From Homalodisca vitripennis (Eukaryota; Arthropoda; Insecta; Hemiptera; Cicadellidae), in the NCBI RefSeq assembly GCF_021130785.1, contig NC_060208.1, forward strand, positions 53,173,501-53,237,500: a stretch of DNA of 64,000 bases. The letters are read 5' to 3'. Position numbers and translations under genes: made by a program. Below are positions 1 through 12,580 of this stretch, in pieces (the stretch's first letter is position 1; every line of letters begins with the position of its first letter). The notes under the pieces are model-generated. The model was given only the letters and a program-made list of their open reading frames with translations, had not been told where the DNA came from and did not search any database.

Positions 1-679
1 ACTGGCGCAGTGCCAAGATTATAGTGGGCCCACTGTATCTAAAAATATGATATTGCTAAACTAATTGCTCTATAAATAAAGAGAACTATGACTGAAAAGT
101 AGGAGTCAGCTACAATAGAGGGCAATAGTCTAACAACAGGTGGTTCCCAAATCACCAGCCATGCTGCAAATAAACTTCCCAATAACAATCCAGTATTTCT
201 TTGTTAATGCCATAGCGTTCTCCACATCTAGCCAAGCTGAAAGAACTGCATTGAGTAAGAGTTGGTAATAGCATGAAGCTTTCCAATTTACAAGTCAGCT
301 TTCAAAAGCCTCTGTGGACATCCCAAGCTCCTCTCCACCCAACCAAAACAATAATGCTGTTAATATGCAGACCATCCAAGAGCAGTTGAAGAACCAAGGA
401 TGAGAATGGATATACAGAAAAGCTCAATTGGGACCCGACCCCGTTAAGATTTTTGAAATGAACCAAATAAAGAGGTAATGCCAAAGAGCTAATGAAAAGT
501 TATGTGCAATTAAGCATAATTCACGTTATTGTTTACAGAAGTGGAGCAGATAAATAAAACTATTCGTTACTCTATTAATAAAAGCTTTAAATGTTTAACT
601 TACATAAAATACAGTAGTCATATTTTGTGTAGAGTACATCTAGGCCATATAAATCTGAAGCTTATACTGTGATTTATAA

Positions 680-1083
680 GTAACTTAAATTACGAAATAT
701 CCGAAGTTAAAAAAATCTGTTATGGATTTGTGAACCACTGTAATGGTTTGTTTTTTTGCAGCAAAGTTCGAACAAGCTGAGTTAGTGTGTTTTCAGTCTG
801 TTTTTCAAAACATGCCATCAAAGTCTGCTGCCATAAAAACTTCAGAATATGTGGACCCAGCTTCTTCAATTTTCATTTTCACTATTATCCTCCACCTCCT
901 CCAATTCTTCTGTTTCTGTGTCTCCTTAAAACGATAAAGACGCCTAATTAATCAATCTGATACTGTACAGTAAGTTTTTATTGTTTTATACAAGTACTGA
1001 ATATGTTCAAAAAAATAATTTTCACCTGAATTGAATCCGGATTATCAAAGGTCCGGACGTCTGAATCTTTGACGCTCTACTAT
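680..1083 (-). mobile_element. pogo/Tigger-like DNA transposon remnant
   Basis: On the minus strand, positions about 950 to 690 read, with frame changes, as an acidic stretch, then TYSEVFMAADF, then FAAKKQ and KSITDFF. This pattern resembles the extreme C-terminus of pogo/Tigger (jerky-type) transposases. Positions 1030-1083 read on the minus strand as TAGTAGAGCGTCAAAG, then a TCCGGACC core and GATAATCCGG, which resembles a Tigger terminal repeat. A C-terminal piece next to a terminal repeat suggests an internally deleted element. The second end was not found, so family and borders are tentative. Confidence 0.4.
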
Positions 1084-2734
1084 ATTATCACTGGATAATT
1101 ACGAAGCTACCAAACTATGGTTCATCATATTGTACTGAACTTAACGCGAGTTACTTGGATAGATAAAAACTAGACAGGATCACGCTGCAAAAAGGTAGAT
1201 TTTGTTAAATTTCATATTGTTTCTGTTATATTATTTAATAAACTGTCTATAAATTCTGGATACAAAGTTCTTATCATATTGGAATTTTCAAAATAAAATT
1301 ATATAGATGACTTATGCTTAATAAGTTTGTGTAAGATAAAAACTGATATAAAATTATAAGATATGATTTTGATGTCTTAAATTACATTTATACCAAATGC
1401 TTGATTCTGTATGTACTAACAATGTCTGTACAATCTCATTATATGTAAAAAAAAGTACATTTTATTTTCATATTAGTAGTGGCCAATAAAATAATTATAC
1501 GATACACGGTTATTTGATCAGGGTTGTGGCCTAGCTACAAAATAAATTAGATTCTTTTCTAACACACTAGTGTAATTTATTTAAAATTCATTATCAAATA
1601 CATGGATGTTTTGAAAGAATCACAGCTTTACACATACTTACCATTTCTACTGTGTGACTCTGAAAAACGATGTACATTTTTTAGGATAGTTGTGGTTATG
1701 GAAAGGGACATATTATTAGCATACTTGTCGTCATAAATATTGTTATGGACAAAATTTAAGTTTTATGCTTGCAGGAAGGCAATTTATTTCTACGCACTAT
1801 GTTTTACATGAAATGTCTGTGTTTTCGTTGCCTCCACACTGGCTTCATTGCAGCCCATTTCCATCCTGTTTAATACAGTTCTCTTGTGCACTTTTTCTAT
1901 GGGCTTCTGGTTACATCTTTTCCTATCGTCTTTCTCATGTTTAAACATTTATGTTTCAATGAATATCCATGCCATGCAGATTTTCTCAACCAAGACAATG
2001 GATTAGAGGAGAAAGGGCTCCATCCACTGGTCTGAAGGATCTTCTGATCTTACCCTGTTGGACTTTTTGCTTTGAGGCTATCTAAAAGATTTAATTAACG
2101 AGACACTGGTAGACAATGTAGAAAAACTGACTGCACGTAGAACAACACTACAGCATTAGAAGTGGGGGAAAACCGTAAATCCTTGCAAATTCTATACAAT
2201 GAATGTTTAACGCACACAGCTTTACATCGATGCGAACAGAAGGAATTTTGAAAACTTCTTGTAATTATTAACCTTATTTTCATTTTTTCCCTTGAGATGA
2301 GTAATGGTATAATTATAAGCAATTGTATATGCACATATTAAGCTGCTTGCAACTCCTTGACCTACAACACCAGTTACAAAGACATATTCAATACTACAAA
2401 AGGTCTTAGTGGCAATCTTTGTGTCTCAATCAGCCAATGCGTACTAAAATCTTCTGCCTAACACCCCTGTAGGGCTTACAAGATATTTATCATTTTTTAC
2501 TATTAAATATTATCACTATTGAAATGGCTGTGTGGACTATATGTAAATAAACACTGATATACTGCTAGTTCTAATGTTAAAACTAGATTAGTCTAATTTT
2601 TCCAGAAACAAATTTCTCTGCAGTTCAGTTAGACTATAGTATGTTTGAATTGACACACACACCAACAGGTGGGGCCTATGTGTCAGCTGATTCAATATGA
2701 CAGATTGAAATAATAAATACAATCATCCAAGCAT
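1084..2734. other. No gene seen (AT-rich intergenic)
   Basis: No coding region, RNA gene or repeat structure could be supported in this AT-rich stretch. Short open frames on both strands show no recognisable protein motifs. Confidence 0.5.
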
Positions 2735-2742
2735 ACCGATAT

Positions 2743-3638
2743 CAACGAACTATACTACTGGAACGCGCACTGCCCATAAGCAGCATGTTGTGTTTTCCGG
2801 TCGCACACAGCTGTGCGTTACTGGTGTATCCATGGATTTGCAGGCGCTTAAAGTGGGCAAGAACTCACCAAGTTCTGTACTCCTTGCCAATGATGCTGAT
2901 CTTAGAACACATTAACTTTTTATTGATTTTAAATCTAAGGGTAAATTAAGTAGATCAAGTGATGATGTACGGTATTGAAAATTGTAAAATATTATTATTT
3001 ACTCTAGTTATCTCAAACAAATGCGACCACTTCTAAATTGACAGGAAGCCACGAGTTACTTTGAATTAAAACTGTGACTAAACTATTTTTTTTAAATAAT
3101 ATCTCATCACATCGAAAAAACAAAAACTTTTGACATTAAAAAAGAAACCAACTTAGAAATAAGGCAAAAATATTGGTCAAAATAATTTTATTTTCTAACA
3201 CGTAGATTAAGTGTGTCATGTTTGTAAATTTTTTGTAGTTTATTTTGAAATAAAATACTGTCAATAAAAAGTTGTTTTTTTTTCATCTGGGTAATATTTT
3301 AATGCCTGTAATATTTGTTTCCGACTTTGTAAGAAAAATAAAAGTCAAAATCTCAGTTATTTTGATATTGCACAAAAATCAGTTTTTTTAACAGAAAATA
3401 AAAATCCACGGTAAAAAGCAGCTACTAACATTTGTAATAATAAATAAATTGTAGTATCTAACAATTGTATTAAGTCTACAAGGCGTTTTAAAGTGATATT
3501 AGATCATTACTATAATGCCTGCCATATGGGCGGAGTTAGTTCTTGCCCATTTCCAGCGCCTGCAGACTCGGAACGCAGCCCAGGATTTCGGCTCGGTTTT
3601 CTCCGGCCCAGAGCGCGTTCCATTATTATAATTCGTTG
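2743..3638. mobile_element. Non-autonomous DNA transposon with 8-bp target duplication
   Basis: The element starts with CAACGAACTATACTACTGG and ends with the inverted form of CAACGAATTATAATAATGG. Both arms continue through GAACGCGC and, further in, GCAGGCGC plus GGGCAAGAACT. The arms span about 2743-2870 and 3531-3638. Perfect 8-bp duplications, ACCGATAT, lie directly outside at 2735-2742 and 3639-3646. No transposase remains were seen in the AT-rich interior. An 8-bp duplication fits hAT or Merlin superfamilies; the tip does not decide between them. Confidence 0.85.
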
Positions 3639-3646
3639 ACCGATAT

Positions 3647-4632
3647 TAACTGATGTGATTTTCATTACAACAAAAGTAAAATTTGAAAAAAGTTGTTATA
3701 TTATACACAAAACACTAGTCTATTCTATGCATATTTCTGCTGTTGCTGTATTGAGTATTTGTTTAGAGTGGTATATACATGACGTTGATTTACAGCTTTA
3801 CAGCATCAAAATCTTCTCATAAACCCAGTATATTATTATATGAGCCAATACTTATTCTTGTTTACTTACGTTTGGTTTTTAGGGAGATTGAATTAAAATA
3901 GAATACTTTTTTCAGGAAAATTATAATGAGTTGACAAATGAAGATTTATCATCATCATTCTTACGGCCTATTGGTAGGATTTCGAAGAGCCTTACATCAG
4001 GCAACCCATCACTGGACTCAAGACAAGCCCAAGACAAGGTAGTCCTTTGTTAGGACCTCCATGAGTAGCAGCATACTTCTTTCTCCTTTCTAGGTGAGTT
4101 GCTTCTGATGTCCCATAACTTGGAATAGGGATCATTTTGGGACACTGTCATACGAGCAGCTTCAATCTTAGGTCGGTTGAGCATATCAGACTACTTAACA
4201 CATTCTGTATAACTGATTGGATAAGAACAAGCGATAAAAACGTCTCTTCGTATTTTGGCTAGAGGACATTTGCCATCATTATTGTTTACAATAAATACTT
4301 TGAGAATTGGTGTGAACTCTACGACATAACAAAAATTAGCATGCAAAAATGTAAACAATTCAAGAAAAATATGAAAGACCCACATCAGTCTGAAAATCAT
4401 CAAATAAAGTGGGCAAACATAGTAAATCATGAAGAAAACTTTTTCAAAAGATAATCCCCTAGAAGTGATTGAAGCACCCAGGGTGGCGTACTGGAGACTA
4501 GACTGAACACCACCTTTCAATCACTCACACATGTCGCCAACACAAAAACAATATACTCTTGCCCCAGGATCTTCTTCACCATCCAATTCAGATTAAAAAA
4601 TTACTAATTTGTTAGACTTTAATCTTTATAAA
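3647..4632. other. No gene seen
   Basis: AT-rich sequence. Both strands were read without finding a supported gene; the 109-codon minus-strand frame at 4191-4520 has no recognisable motif. Confidence 0.4.
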
Positions 4633-4777
4633 TTAACACTTTCAGTGTTATGTAAAATTATTTTCTGTCACAAACATTATCCACATCAAATAATGTGTAT
4701 CATGATGTAAGGTTTCTGTAAAGAAAGGTACTATACAGTCCTTTACTTTAAAAAATTAATAAATGAAGTTACACTTA

Positions 4778-5497
4778 AGGCCGCCATACATGTACCGGCA
4801 AACCGGACAGTCCGCCAGGGCGGACTGTTGGACTGATCACACCATACACCTTCAGTTGAATCCAGTCCGGCAAGCGGTATTTTTGTGTAGTGAATTACTT
4901 GCGGTGCGTGTTATGTAATTGAAATCTCCTCCAAGATGAAGATGTGAATGCCATTTTGGCTTAATTGGTAACAGGAAATGGCGGGGAAAAAACACGAGTT
5001 GTGGTGTAAACAGTGACTGCCTTGGTACATATATCTCGTCTCGAGAAGAACCGAAACTCGAAAAATTCCTCACTTTCTTCAGTTCTTTTCTGTTAGCTGC
5101 TCCTAAAATTATTTATTTTTTTAAGAGTAGATTTTGTACAGTTGGAATCTACCTGTTTCCACACTTCAACAAGCCATATGTAAGCCGCTTTTCTCTTTAT
5201 CCTATCGTGATACTCTGATGATTTTATTTTGCATGAACACGGTTCACTTTCATAAACACTAATAAATTCCTCAAGACACTGATTTACTTTTTCTTGTTGT
5301 CTGAACAACCCACAAGAACTGTGTAAACTACGCTGGTTCGCAGTCAGGTGGCCGGAAATCCCCACACACGGACCGGCTCATTTGAATCATCTTCCGGCCA
5401 GCCAGATAGATTTTCATTCGATCACCAGCTGCCTGTACAGTCCAAACTGACTGTTCAGGCAGGGTTGTCCGGCTTGCCGGTACGTGTATGACGGCCT
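4778..5497. mobile_element. PIF/Harbinger-type transposon remnant
   Basis: A 720-bp element with inverted ends: AGGCCGCCATACATGTACCG on the left and, inverted from the right, AGGCCGTCATACACGTACCG, both continuing into GGCAARCCGGACA. It is flanked by TTA at 4775-4777 and 5498-5500, the 3-bp target duplication typical of PIF/Harbinger elements. The interior keeps a minus-strand MADF-like coding relic. No DDE transposase remains, so it is non-autonomous. Confidence 0.8.
5010..5290 (-). pseudogene. MADF-domain protein relic inside Harbinger element
   Basis: Minus-strand reading gives CLEEFISVYESEPC, then SSEYHDRIKRKAAY, then LVEVWKQVDSN and LKKINNFRS, in the order and spacing of a MADF (Myb/SANT-like) DNA-binding domain. 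After a frame change near 5095 it continues as RKELKKV and later DEIYVPR, the usual end of the domain. PIF/Harbinger elements often encode such a Myb/SANT-like accessory protein alongside the transposase. The frame change and lack of a clean start and stop mark it as a non-functional relic. Confidence 0.6.
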
Positions 5498-5845
5498 TTA
5501 TGGTGTTATAACCTGCCTCCCTACACACTTCTGCATGATCAGGGGTGGACACAATACAATTGCACATATAAGGAGGAGCAGACAAAATTAAAAGTTGTAA
5601 CTTAAGATATTATCTAGTGTCAAAATTTTGCAAGAGTCGTAAAGTATAAAATCAACATAGACAATGTTGACAAACCACGACAGCATTGCAAAAAACAATA
5701 AAACCGAACGTTATAACTCCAGAAATACACGGTGACAACAGATACCATTGTGGCATTTCTTGCATTGACTTCTAGTGGCAGCATTTTATGCATTTAATGT
5801 TGATGATGACAAATAAATTGTTACTGTGGTACTCAAAAGGGTTAA

Positions 5846-6380
5846 AAAAATTGTTAGTGTGGAAAATATTTTTTATTTCAAATTAAACTTTAGAAAGTAG
5901 GTAATACTCCACCTGCCTTTATAGTACCTTATGTTGAGTGAACCAAGAGCGACTTTAAATAAGTAGCTTTGAGATAGAGGGATAAAAATACTGTAATTTC
6001 ACTATTATTTTGTTCATTATTATTGTTTCTTACATTTAATCTTTTCCACTCCTTATCTGTGAAGTTGCAAGGTATCAGAATCAGAATCAAACCCCTTTAT
6101 TTTGTGTTGTACATACATACAAATAAGCTTCAAAATATAAATTTAAATAATACTTTCAATTATACAATTCCAATGACACAAAGTAACTGCTATTTAACAA
6201 TAACAATTGTCTATTATGTAGTGAAAACGGACTAAAACATTTTCCCTCTTAATTCAAATCTAATGAATTTTGTTATTGTTCTTTTCAGATCTACCAAGAT
6301 ATTTACTATGAAATTGTTTATATTTCATTATAATATTTTTTTTTATTTAAACAGGGAAACTCTCCCAACGAATTAGGGAT
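5846..6380. other. No gene seen
   Basis: AT-rich stretch with no supported gene. The 70-codon plus-strand frame at 6023-6235 has no recognisable features. Confidence 0.4.
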
Positions 6381-6389
6381 GCTAAGTTA

Positions 6390-7235
6390 AAGATACTTTT
6401 TAACCATTTTTCTAAAACGTATTTTATGAATATTGCTTGTTTTGCTTATTTTAAATGGTAAATTATTTAAAAATTTTGAACCTATGTGGACTGCTTTTTT
6501 ATTGTCACAATTAATTTGTGTTAGGCTAAATTTATTTCTTTACAATATTTAACATTATAGGAATGGGCATTGCACCGCAGATTAATGTTTTCAAGTTGTG
6601 TTATTACACAAACTATAAACTCTAGGATGTACAGTCATATACTTTTAAAATACCCATCTTTGGAAAGTGCTGCTTCACTCAATGCAGCCTGTTTAAATTT
6701 GGTATGATTCTTATTGTGTTCTTTTGAACCAATAAGATTCTTTGATGTTCCTCATACGGTCCTAAACCGTAAGCTATATTAGAATGCACATGAGGGAAAT
6801 AGATGGATTGTAATGTATCTAACCTACACACAAGCACCCTTCATAATCCTGAATAAATTTGTTTTTCTATTTTTTCTGCATGAAAATTCCAATTAAGATT
6901 ATTATAAATTTCTAGTCCTAAAAATTTTGGTACAATATTGGTTTTTAGAATGTTGTTTTTTTTTAATAGAAATTGTTATTTCTGATGGTTTTCTATTTTG
7001 CTTTATAGAAAAGTTATATAATTTGTTATGTTAGCATTTAAATGCAAGTTGTTACTGAAAAAATATTTATGAATCTCTTTTTAATTGTTCATAACACGTT
7101 ATATCTAGATCATGATAATTTTTAGCAGAAACCACTAAGTTTCAGTCACATGCATATAAGATCAATTGACCTTTATTTTTAAATTCTGATGACACATAAA
7201 CAACAAAGGCCCAAGTATTAAATGTTAAGGTACGA
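6390..7235 (-). pseudogene. Decayed non-LTR retrotransposon reverse transcriptase, C-terminal part
   Basis: Read on the minus strand with several frame changes, the order of motifs is that of the second half of a CR1/jockey-type reverse transcriptase: a LGPLLF-like piece with a degraded catalytic box near 7170-7220, LVVSAKNYHDL, NNLHLNAN, VPKFLGLEIYNNLNWNFHAEKI, SNIAYGL, VQKNTIRII and MGILKVYD (down to about 6640). Stops and shifts are frequent. It is a 5'-truncated dead copy; the exact 3' end is unclear. Confidence 0.6.
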
Positions 7236-10200
7236 AATATTTAACTTTTAAATATTTTTATTTGTGTTTAATTACTTGACTTCTATTTGAGTACATTTGT
7301 AAAGTTTATTCTCAGTTAACTGATTTAATGAAATTTTTAATGAAGATTGCATACCAATACAAGGCTTGATTCTCATGTCTCAAGTATATGGACAAATTAT
7401 ATCATTTATTTATAGTAGAGAGTTCATAAATTGGTTATATTAACCGGAAAATATGTCTCCTACATAGTGCACTAATGAGTTTATTATTTGTAATAAGTAA
7501 CTTGTGTACTGAGGATTGGGTATAAGACATAATCCTATACTTTATAATCATTAAATCTGTTGTAACATTTCCTTGTACATCTTCTATAGACACTAACCGA
7601 GTTCACTTATAACTACAAAACCATGAATATAAATACTGCATTATCCAGCAACAAGCATCTATTTAGTTTCAGGTGGCAGAAGGTACTCTCCCTATTTTAA
7701 GGGCATTATCCTAGGCATATGCTAACACTCATATGAGTATATACTAGTTTAAGAAAGTAAGTCAGTAAAAATTTTTGAAATACCGTACATAACATCAATA
7801 CTCCGCACATCCCATTTTTATCAATAATAAACAGTAAAAACTCCTTTGGCTGTTTTGCTTGCTATGAAGATGACATTGCAGCTAAAAACTAATCCAAAAA
7901 AATAACTTCATTGCATATGTTGATAAGTTACTGATAGACGTTACCTGATTAACCTTCACAATATATTCATTCTGTTTTTCTTGTTGCCAACATGGTTACC
8001 ATAAGACCAATGTAACCATGGAGTCATTTTCTTGACAGACAGAAATCTGCACTCCCAAATATATTTCCCATTTTCAATACAGGCGTAAATGTAGTAAAAG
8101 TAAAGTTTCACCTCAAATTTCAACCTTCTAGATTAACTCATTTAAAGTTAATGTGCGTTCAGACAGACAGAAATCAGATTTCATTCATCAGCAAATGGCG
8201 GGTGACTGAGCATTTAGCGAAGATTAGAGGCCAATCCTGACATCCAAAAAATGTCTACCTTGTGACAATTTGTTCTATACTCTCCTAGTAATAAGTGGTA
8301 AAACTAGCTTGAGAATTATAAGGACTGGCACAAACAGTGTAAGATAAAATTAATTTGTATTAAAATTGGAACAAAAAAAGGTCCAATGCTTTTTTGCTGT
8401 GACAAAGTGTTAAAGAGATAGTTTATTACAATGATATATCATTGTTTTTACTTTTCTTCTAAGTTCTTGAGCTTGCTTTAAAACGAGTAAACAAAAGTTT
8501 AAATAGAGACTAAGCAATATTGTTAATATTTTCAGTGTCACATACTATTGTTCTTGTGTGGAGTATATTACCAATCAGTCACCAGATCTTTCACTGAACA
8601 TATGTTTGCACTGTAAGTAGTAAAATTTTTCATTTTAATTTTTAAAGTGGATCTCAAATATGAGAAGCATAACTAAGGCTAATGACAGATTGCAGATTTA
8701 TTCAGGAAATGTTTCTAAAATCTGCTGAAATCTGTCAGATACTTCCTCTTTCTGAATGTTATCTTCATGGTTGCAACAAAGGAGGATCAGTATTAGTGCA
8801 CACATTTCCTAAGGAAATCCACATATTTGAGCATTATTAACAGTTTCTTTAGCATTTATCTTCATATTCTTTGAAACTTCATACTCTATGCAAATGCGAA
8901 CATAAGGGAGAGTGTCTATTCAGAGGGTGTGAGTAACTAGCAGCAAATGTCAATCAATATTTTCCTACCCCATTTTAGTGTATCATTTTTACATCGAGCC
9001 ATTGCTGCATAACCATCCTGAGCATTGAGTGTAAAGGTTGCACTGTGATGCGTACAAGAAATTGTTATGGCTTAGATTATCTAAATCATCAGCAACATGT
9101 TTTAATGCATACAACAAAAGGAATAATAGTTTCCTGCTTCAACTACATACATTTACAAGAGCAGGGACTGCCAACGTAGAAACTTAACCTGTCCAAGACC
9201 ATGTTTAGTCATCCTCCAAAACACCAACCCTCCACCTCCCTTCCATTTTTATGTCCCCTACATAATATTCATTTTGTAAATATAAATTTGTTGTAATAAA
9301 TATCTGCTCCATAACAACTACACCTCCACCATCATCATGATAAAATATCTCTACTGACAAGTTTCCATGAAGGTTTAATCTTTTACTTAGATAGAGATGG
9401 TTTTGGGGAGAATCTGTCATCATCCTGAGGATGATGGGCATCCCTGTGTGTGAGATTATTATTTATGATTAATTTATTTTAAATGACAGATAAAAATTAT
9501 ACAAATATGGTTATTGTATGGAGATTCTAAACAGTCACAAACAAGCCCTGATACAGTAAACTTACAGTAATAAAGAAATTTGGACAAACAACATTTTAAA
9601 GGGGTGTTTAACATGTTTTTATTTTAATAACAAAATATGAGTTACTCAATATTTACATGTTGAGAGGATTGGAAATAAAACATTAAATAGTAAATTGAGA
9701 TGAAAATGTGATATGAAGGTAATATTATAAAAAAAAATTTATTTTCGTCTATTTTAGATAAGGTTTTCCTTGTGAAAGAAGGATATTGATCTCGGGTTTA
9801 CACCATACATTTACTTTGTTGTAAAATGAGGGATTGCTGTTTTAGAATATATCGACCATTGTTTGATTAATACTTACTCAACAAAGAATGACTAACTAGA
9901 AAAACAAAAGTCATTTAATAGATGTCTACGCGTTAGTATAACTCACTTGTTTACGAGGATATATCGAAGAGTGCTTAATGTATGGACTAGTGGACCGGTC
10001 CCACTCCCACTCTCAACAGGTGTGTTTATTATTGTTGTCTCCCACCAATCAATAAAGATGGTACTAAAATAACATAACTGTTACTTTATAACAGTTAACC
10101 AAAATCACGGGTAGGCCCCTTAATTGCATGCGACGTAGAACCTTTAAACTATTACATTGTCAAATATAGAATCTTTTAACCACGTAAACTTAAATTTCAA

Positions 10201-10579
10201 AAGCGATGAATGCGATTTATAACCTCAGACCACTAAAATATTCGGTTCGCAGAGCACACGGTATTTGCCATAGACTACGGAATAAAACTAGAATGGTGAG
10301 TCATGTAAAAAGTCTATTTAACTAGGACTACCACGCATTCGCGTTATATAAATCTCTTCTTCAACTCACCGGAATAATGATAATGATATCTGATTACTCA
10401 CGGGAATAAGAAACAGTATATAGAATTTCCTGGAGAGGTCTTGGTTTCAGACGTCGATCAAAGGTTGTCTCTCCAATATGGAATGTAATTGCTCCGGGAA
10501 CACTGTGTAAATTAGCTAACACTTAGATGTTCTCTCAATAAACTTCCAAATCTAATCAAGTCTTCACGGAGGTGGGTAT
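7236..10579. other. No gene seen; one dispersed-repeat segment
   Basis: AT-rich and free of supported genes. The stretch around 7970-8030 (TTGTTGCCAACATGGTTACC, then ATAAGACCAATGTAA) resembles 20620-20660 elsewhere in the window (TTTTTGCCATCATGGTTATC, then ATAAGATCAATGTAA), so it is probably part of an interspersed repeat. Confidence 0.4.
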
Positions 10580-11150
10580 TTCGAATGTACCAGGGATAAT
10601 TAGCTGCTATCCTCAATACTTAACATTTATTTTAAAAGTCTGAATTTTTTCATATTACCAGAAGAAATGTGTAGTCCCCAAACTGGACAGGCATAAATTA
10701 TTAAGGGTTTCAGTATACTTGTATAAATCATTAGTGTGCAGGCCGGCTTTAAACTAGAATTCCCATTAAGTAAACTGAAGAGATAAACGTGCATAAGGTT
10801 GCGTTAATTTTGTATTCATTAGTAACTTCCACGATAATTTCTTATGGAGATACAGACCTAAGTACTTGATGTCTCGACCATCAACATTCCATGAGATGAA
10901 GGAATTTTCTATTACAATGTATGGTGGAGTAACGTATTTTTTTTTTTTAAATATAATGGCTTATTCTCACTTTTTATTGGATTTAGAACGAGTAGGCTAT
11001 CTAATTTTAAACTAATTTGTCAAAATTGTAACACCAGTTTGTAATAGGGTTGCTGCTTCATTTGGGGAAGACCTTATATGTTAAACAGGGAAATGTTAAA
11101 AAGCATAGGCCCCAGTATCGAGTCCTATGGAGTCCCTACTCTTACTGGGC
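10580..11150 (-). pseudogene. Decayed non-LTR reverse transcriptase fragment
   Basis: Minus-strand reading with frame changes gives, in reverse-transcriptase order, DSILGPMLFNISLF, then LDSLLVLNPIKSENK, then GRDIKYLGLYLHKKLSWK and a YKYTETLNNLCL-like stretch. The YLGL.LHKKLSWK motif belongs to the thumb region of jockey/R1-type non-LTR reverse transcriptases. It has many stops and appears to come from a different lineage than the remnant at 6.4-7.2 kb. Confidence 0.5.
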
Positions 11151-11389
11151 AAACTGTTGAAAGCGTACACTGAAGATTGATGGAAAATGGTGAGGTATAT
11201 AAAAAAAAAATTGAAATGGACCTTTAGGTACAAATAAAATCTTAACTGGCATAGTCAAAAAACCGTTAACGGTAAAATACGGTTAATCCGGGAGAGATTA
11301 AAAGAGAAATGCAAACCATAATAACAGACATCACTATATATAATTTTAATTATTATAATTCTATATAATTACGATTTTAAATAAGTGGA

Positions 11390-11611
11390 TTTTTTTAAGG
11401 AGAGGCCGATCCCCTTTTAAGCCTTATTCTGTCCGTCCTCATGGGCCTGTGCGAGGATCTTATCAAAGAGAATAAGGAGGAGAGTCGATACAGTACAAGA
11501 TCAATGGTACTGATAAAAAGTGCAATGGTCACAAACAGGATTTGAACCTGCGTTATCTCTAACTCAGACCCAAAGTCCAGCGACTTAGACCGCTCGGCCA
11601 TCGGCACTCCC
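11390..11611 (-). mobile_element. tRNA-Leu-like SINE
   Basis: The minus strand begins GGGAGTGCCGATGGCCGAGC, holding a near-perfect RNA polymerase III A box (TGGCCGAGCGG), and has a B box GGTTCAAATCC about 50 nt further on. The tRNA-like head with a long variable arm resembles tRNA-Leu. An unrelated body follows (for example TTTTTATCAGTACC) and the copy ends in a short A tail (TCCTTAAAAAAA). A tRNA head with internal promoter, body and A tail is the standard SINE design. No clear target duplication was found. Confidence 0.65.
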
Positions 11612-12170
11612 ATTATGTATGTTATTTACTGTATGTTTAGTAATACATTTAAATATGTTAAATTAATTTTTATGAGGTTAAGTGATAGAGAGGACTTATA
11701 GTCCCAAACTACGCCTCTAATAAATACATGTTTCCATTTCATTTAATCTATTACCAATATTTCTTAGTGCATTAATATATATTTAATTTAGTACTGAATA
11801 AAACTTATTAAACTGAATAAACACACTAAAACTATTAAACTAAAAAGACTTAACTATAATTTGTTTTTACAGAATTCAGGAATGATGCATATACGTCATT
11901 TGCCGTGTGTGACAAATTACAGTAATGGCATTACATAATAAGTTAGACTGTTGAATTATTAAGAGACAGAAGAAGAACTAGTTACTATACAATGCTGTTG
12001 GAACGTATAGCGGCAAAATTGTGAACAGAAGAACTCTATATGGTTATTAGGAACTGAGAAACTACAAAAAACTTCTAGTTCTTGAGAATGGTTCTGGGAC
12101 GGAGCAACTATCGGCATACAACGGTTGCATTTCCAACAGAACGGTTCCGTTCTTTCTTACCCATCCCTAG

Positions 12171-12523
12171 TAGGCATTGTCTGCAACAGTTGCAATAGTT
12201 TCAATTGCAGCCAGCCAACGGTTTCAAAGAACCGTTGCGCCGCAACTGCTCCATAAAGCGACGGGTCGCAACTGTGGGGAAGAAGCAGCTCTTTGCAGCG
12301 ATAAACTTTCATAGGCTAGTGTCTCAAACGTTCTCGTGGGCCACCCACATGGGCTGATCAGAAACCTCGGAGAGAAAGCACCCCTCCTGCCAACTATAGC
12401 CCGTGTAATGCAATATTGGAATGAGCTGTCCCACGCGTTCTCGCTTCATACTCATTTGGATTTAATGTAGTTCAGTACCTGGCAAACCAATTAAAATGTA
12501 CCACTGTATTTTTGGTTTTACTC

Positions 12524-12580
<57 letters not shown>

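Larger units (their letters stand above)
4637..5841. mobile_element. Possible TTAA-type element hosting the Harbinger remnant
   Basis: TTAA at 4633-4636 is followed by CACTTTCAGTGTTATG. On the right, CTCAAAAGGG is followed by TTAA at 5842-5845, so the inverted right tip is CCCTTTTGAGTACC. The tips share only a short imperfect match, but the TTAA flanks and the CCCTTT-type tip fit a decayed piggyBac-like element. Without the nested Harbinger copy it would be about 480 bp. The weak tip match makes this a suggestion only. Confidence 0.3.

Noticed and set aside
11530..11611. Functional tRNA-Leu gene
   Set aside because: A and B boxes are good, but the acceptor stem has two mismatches, the anticodon is not a leucine one, and a SINE body with A tail follows.
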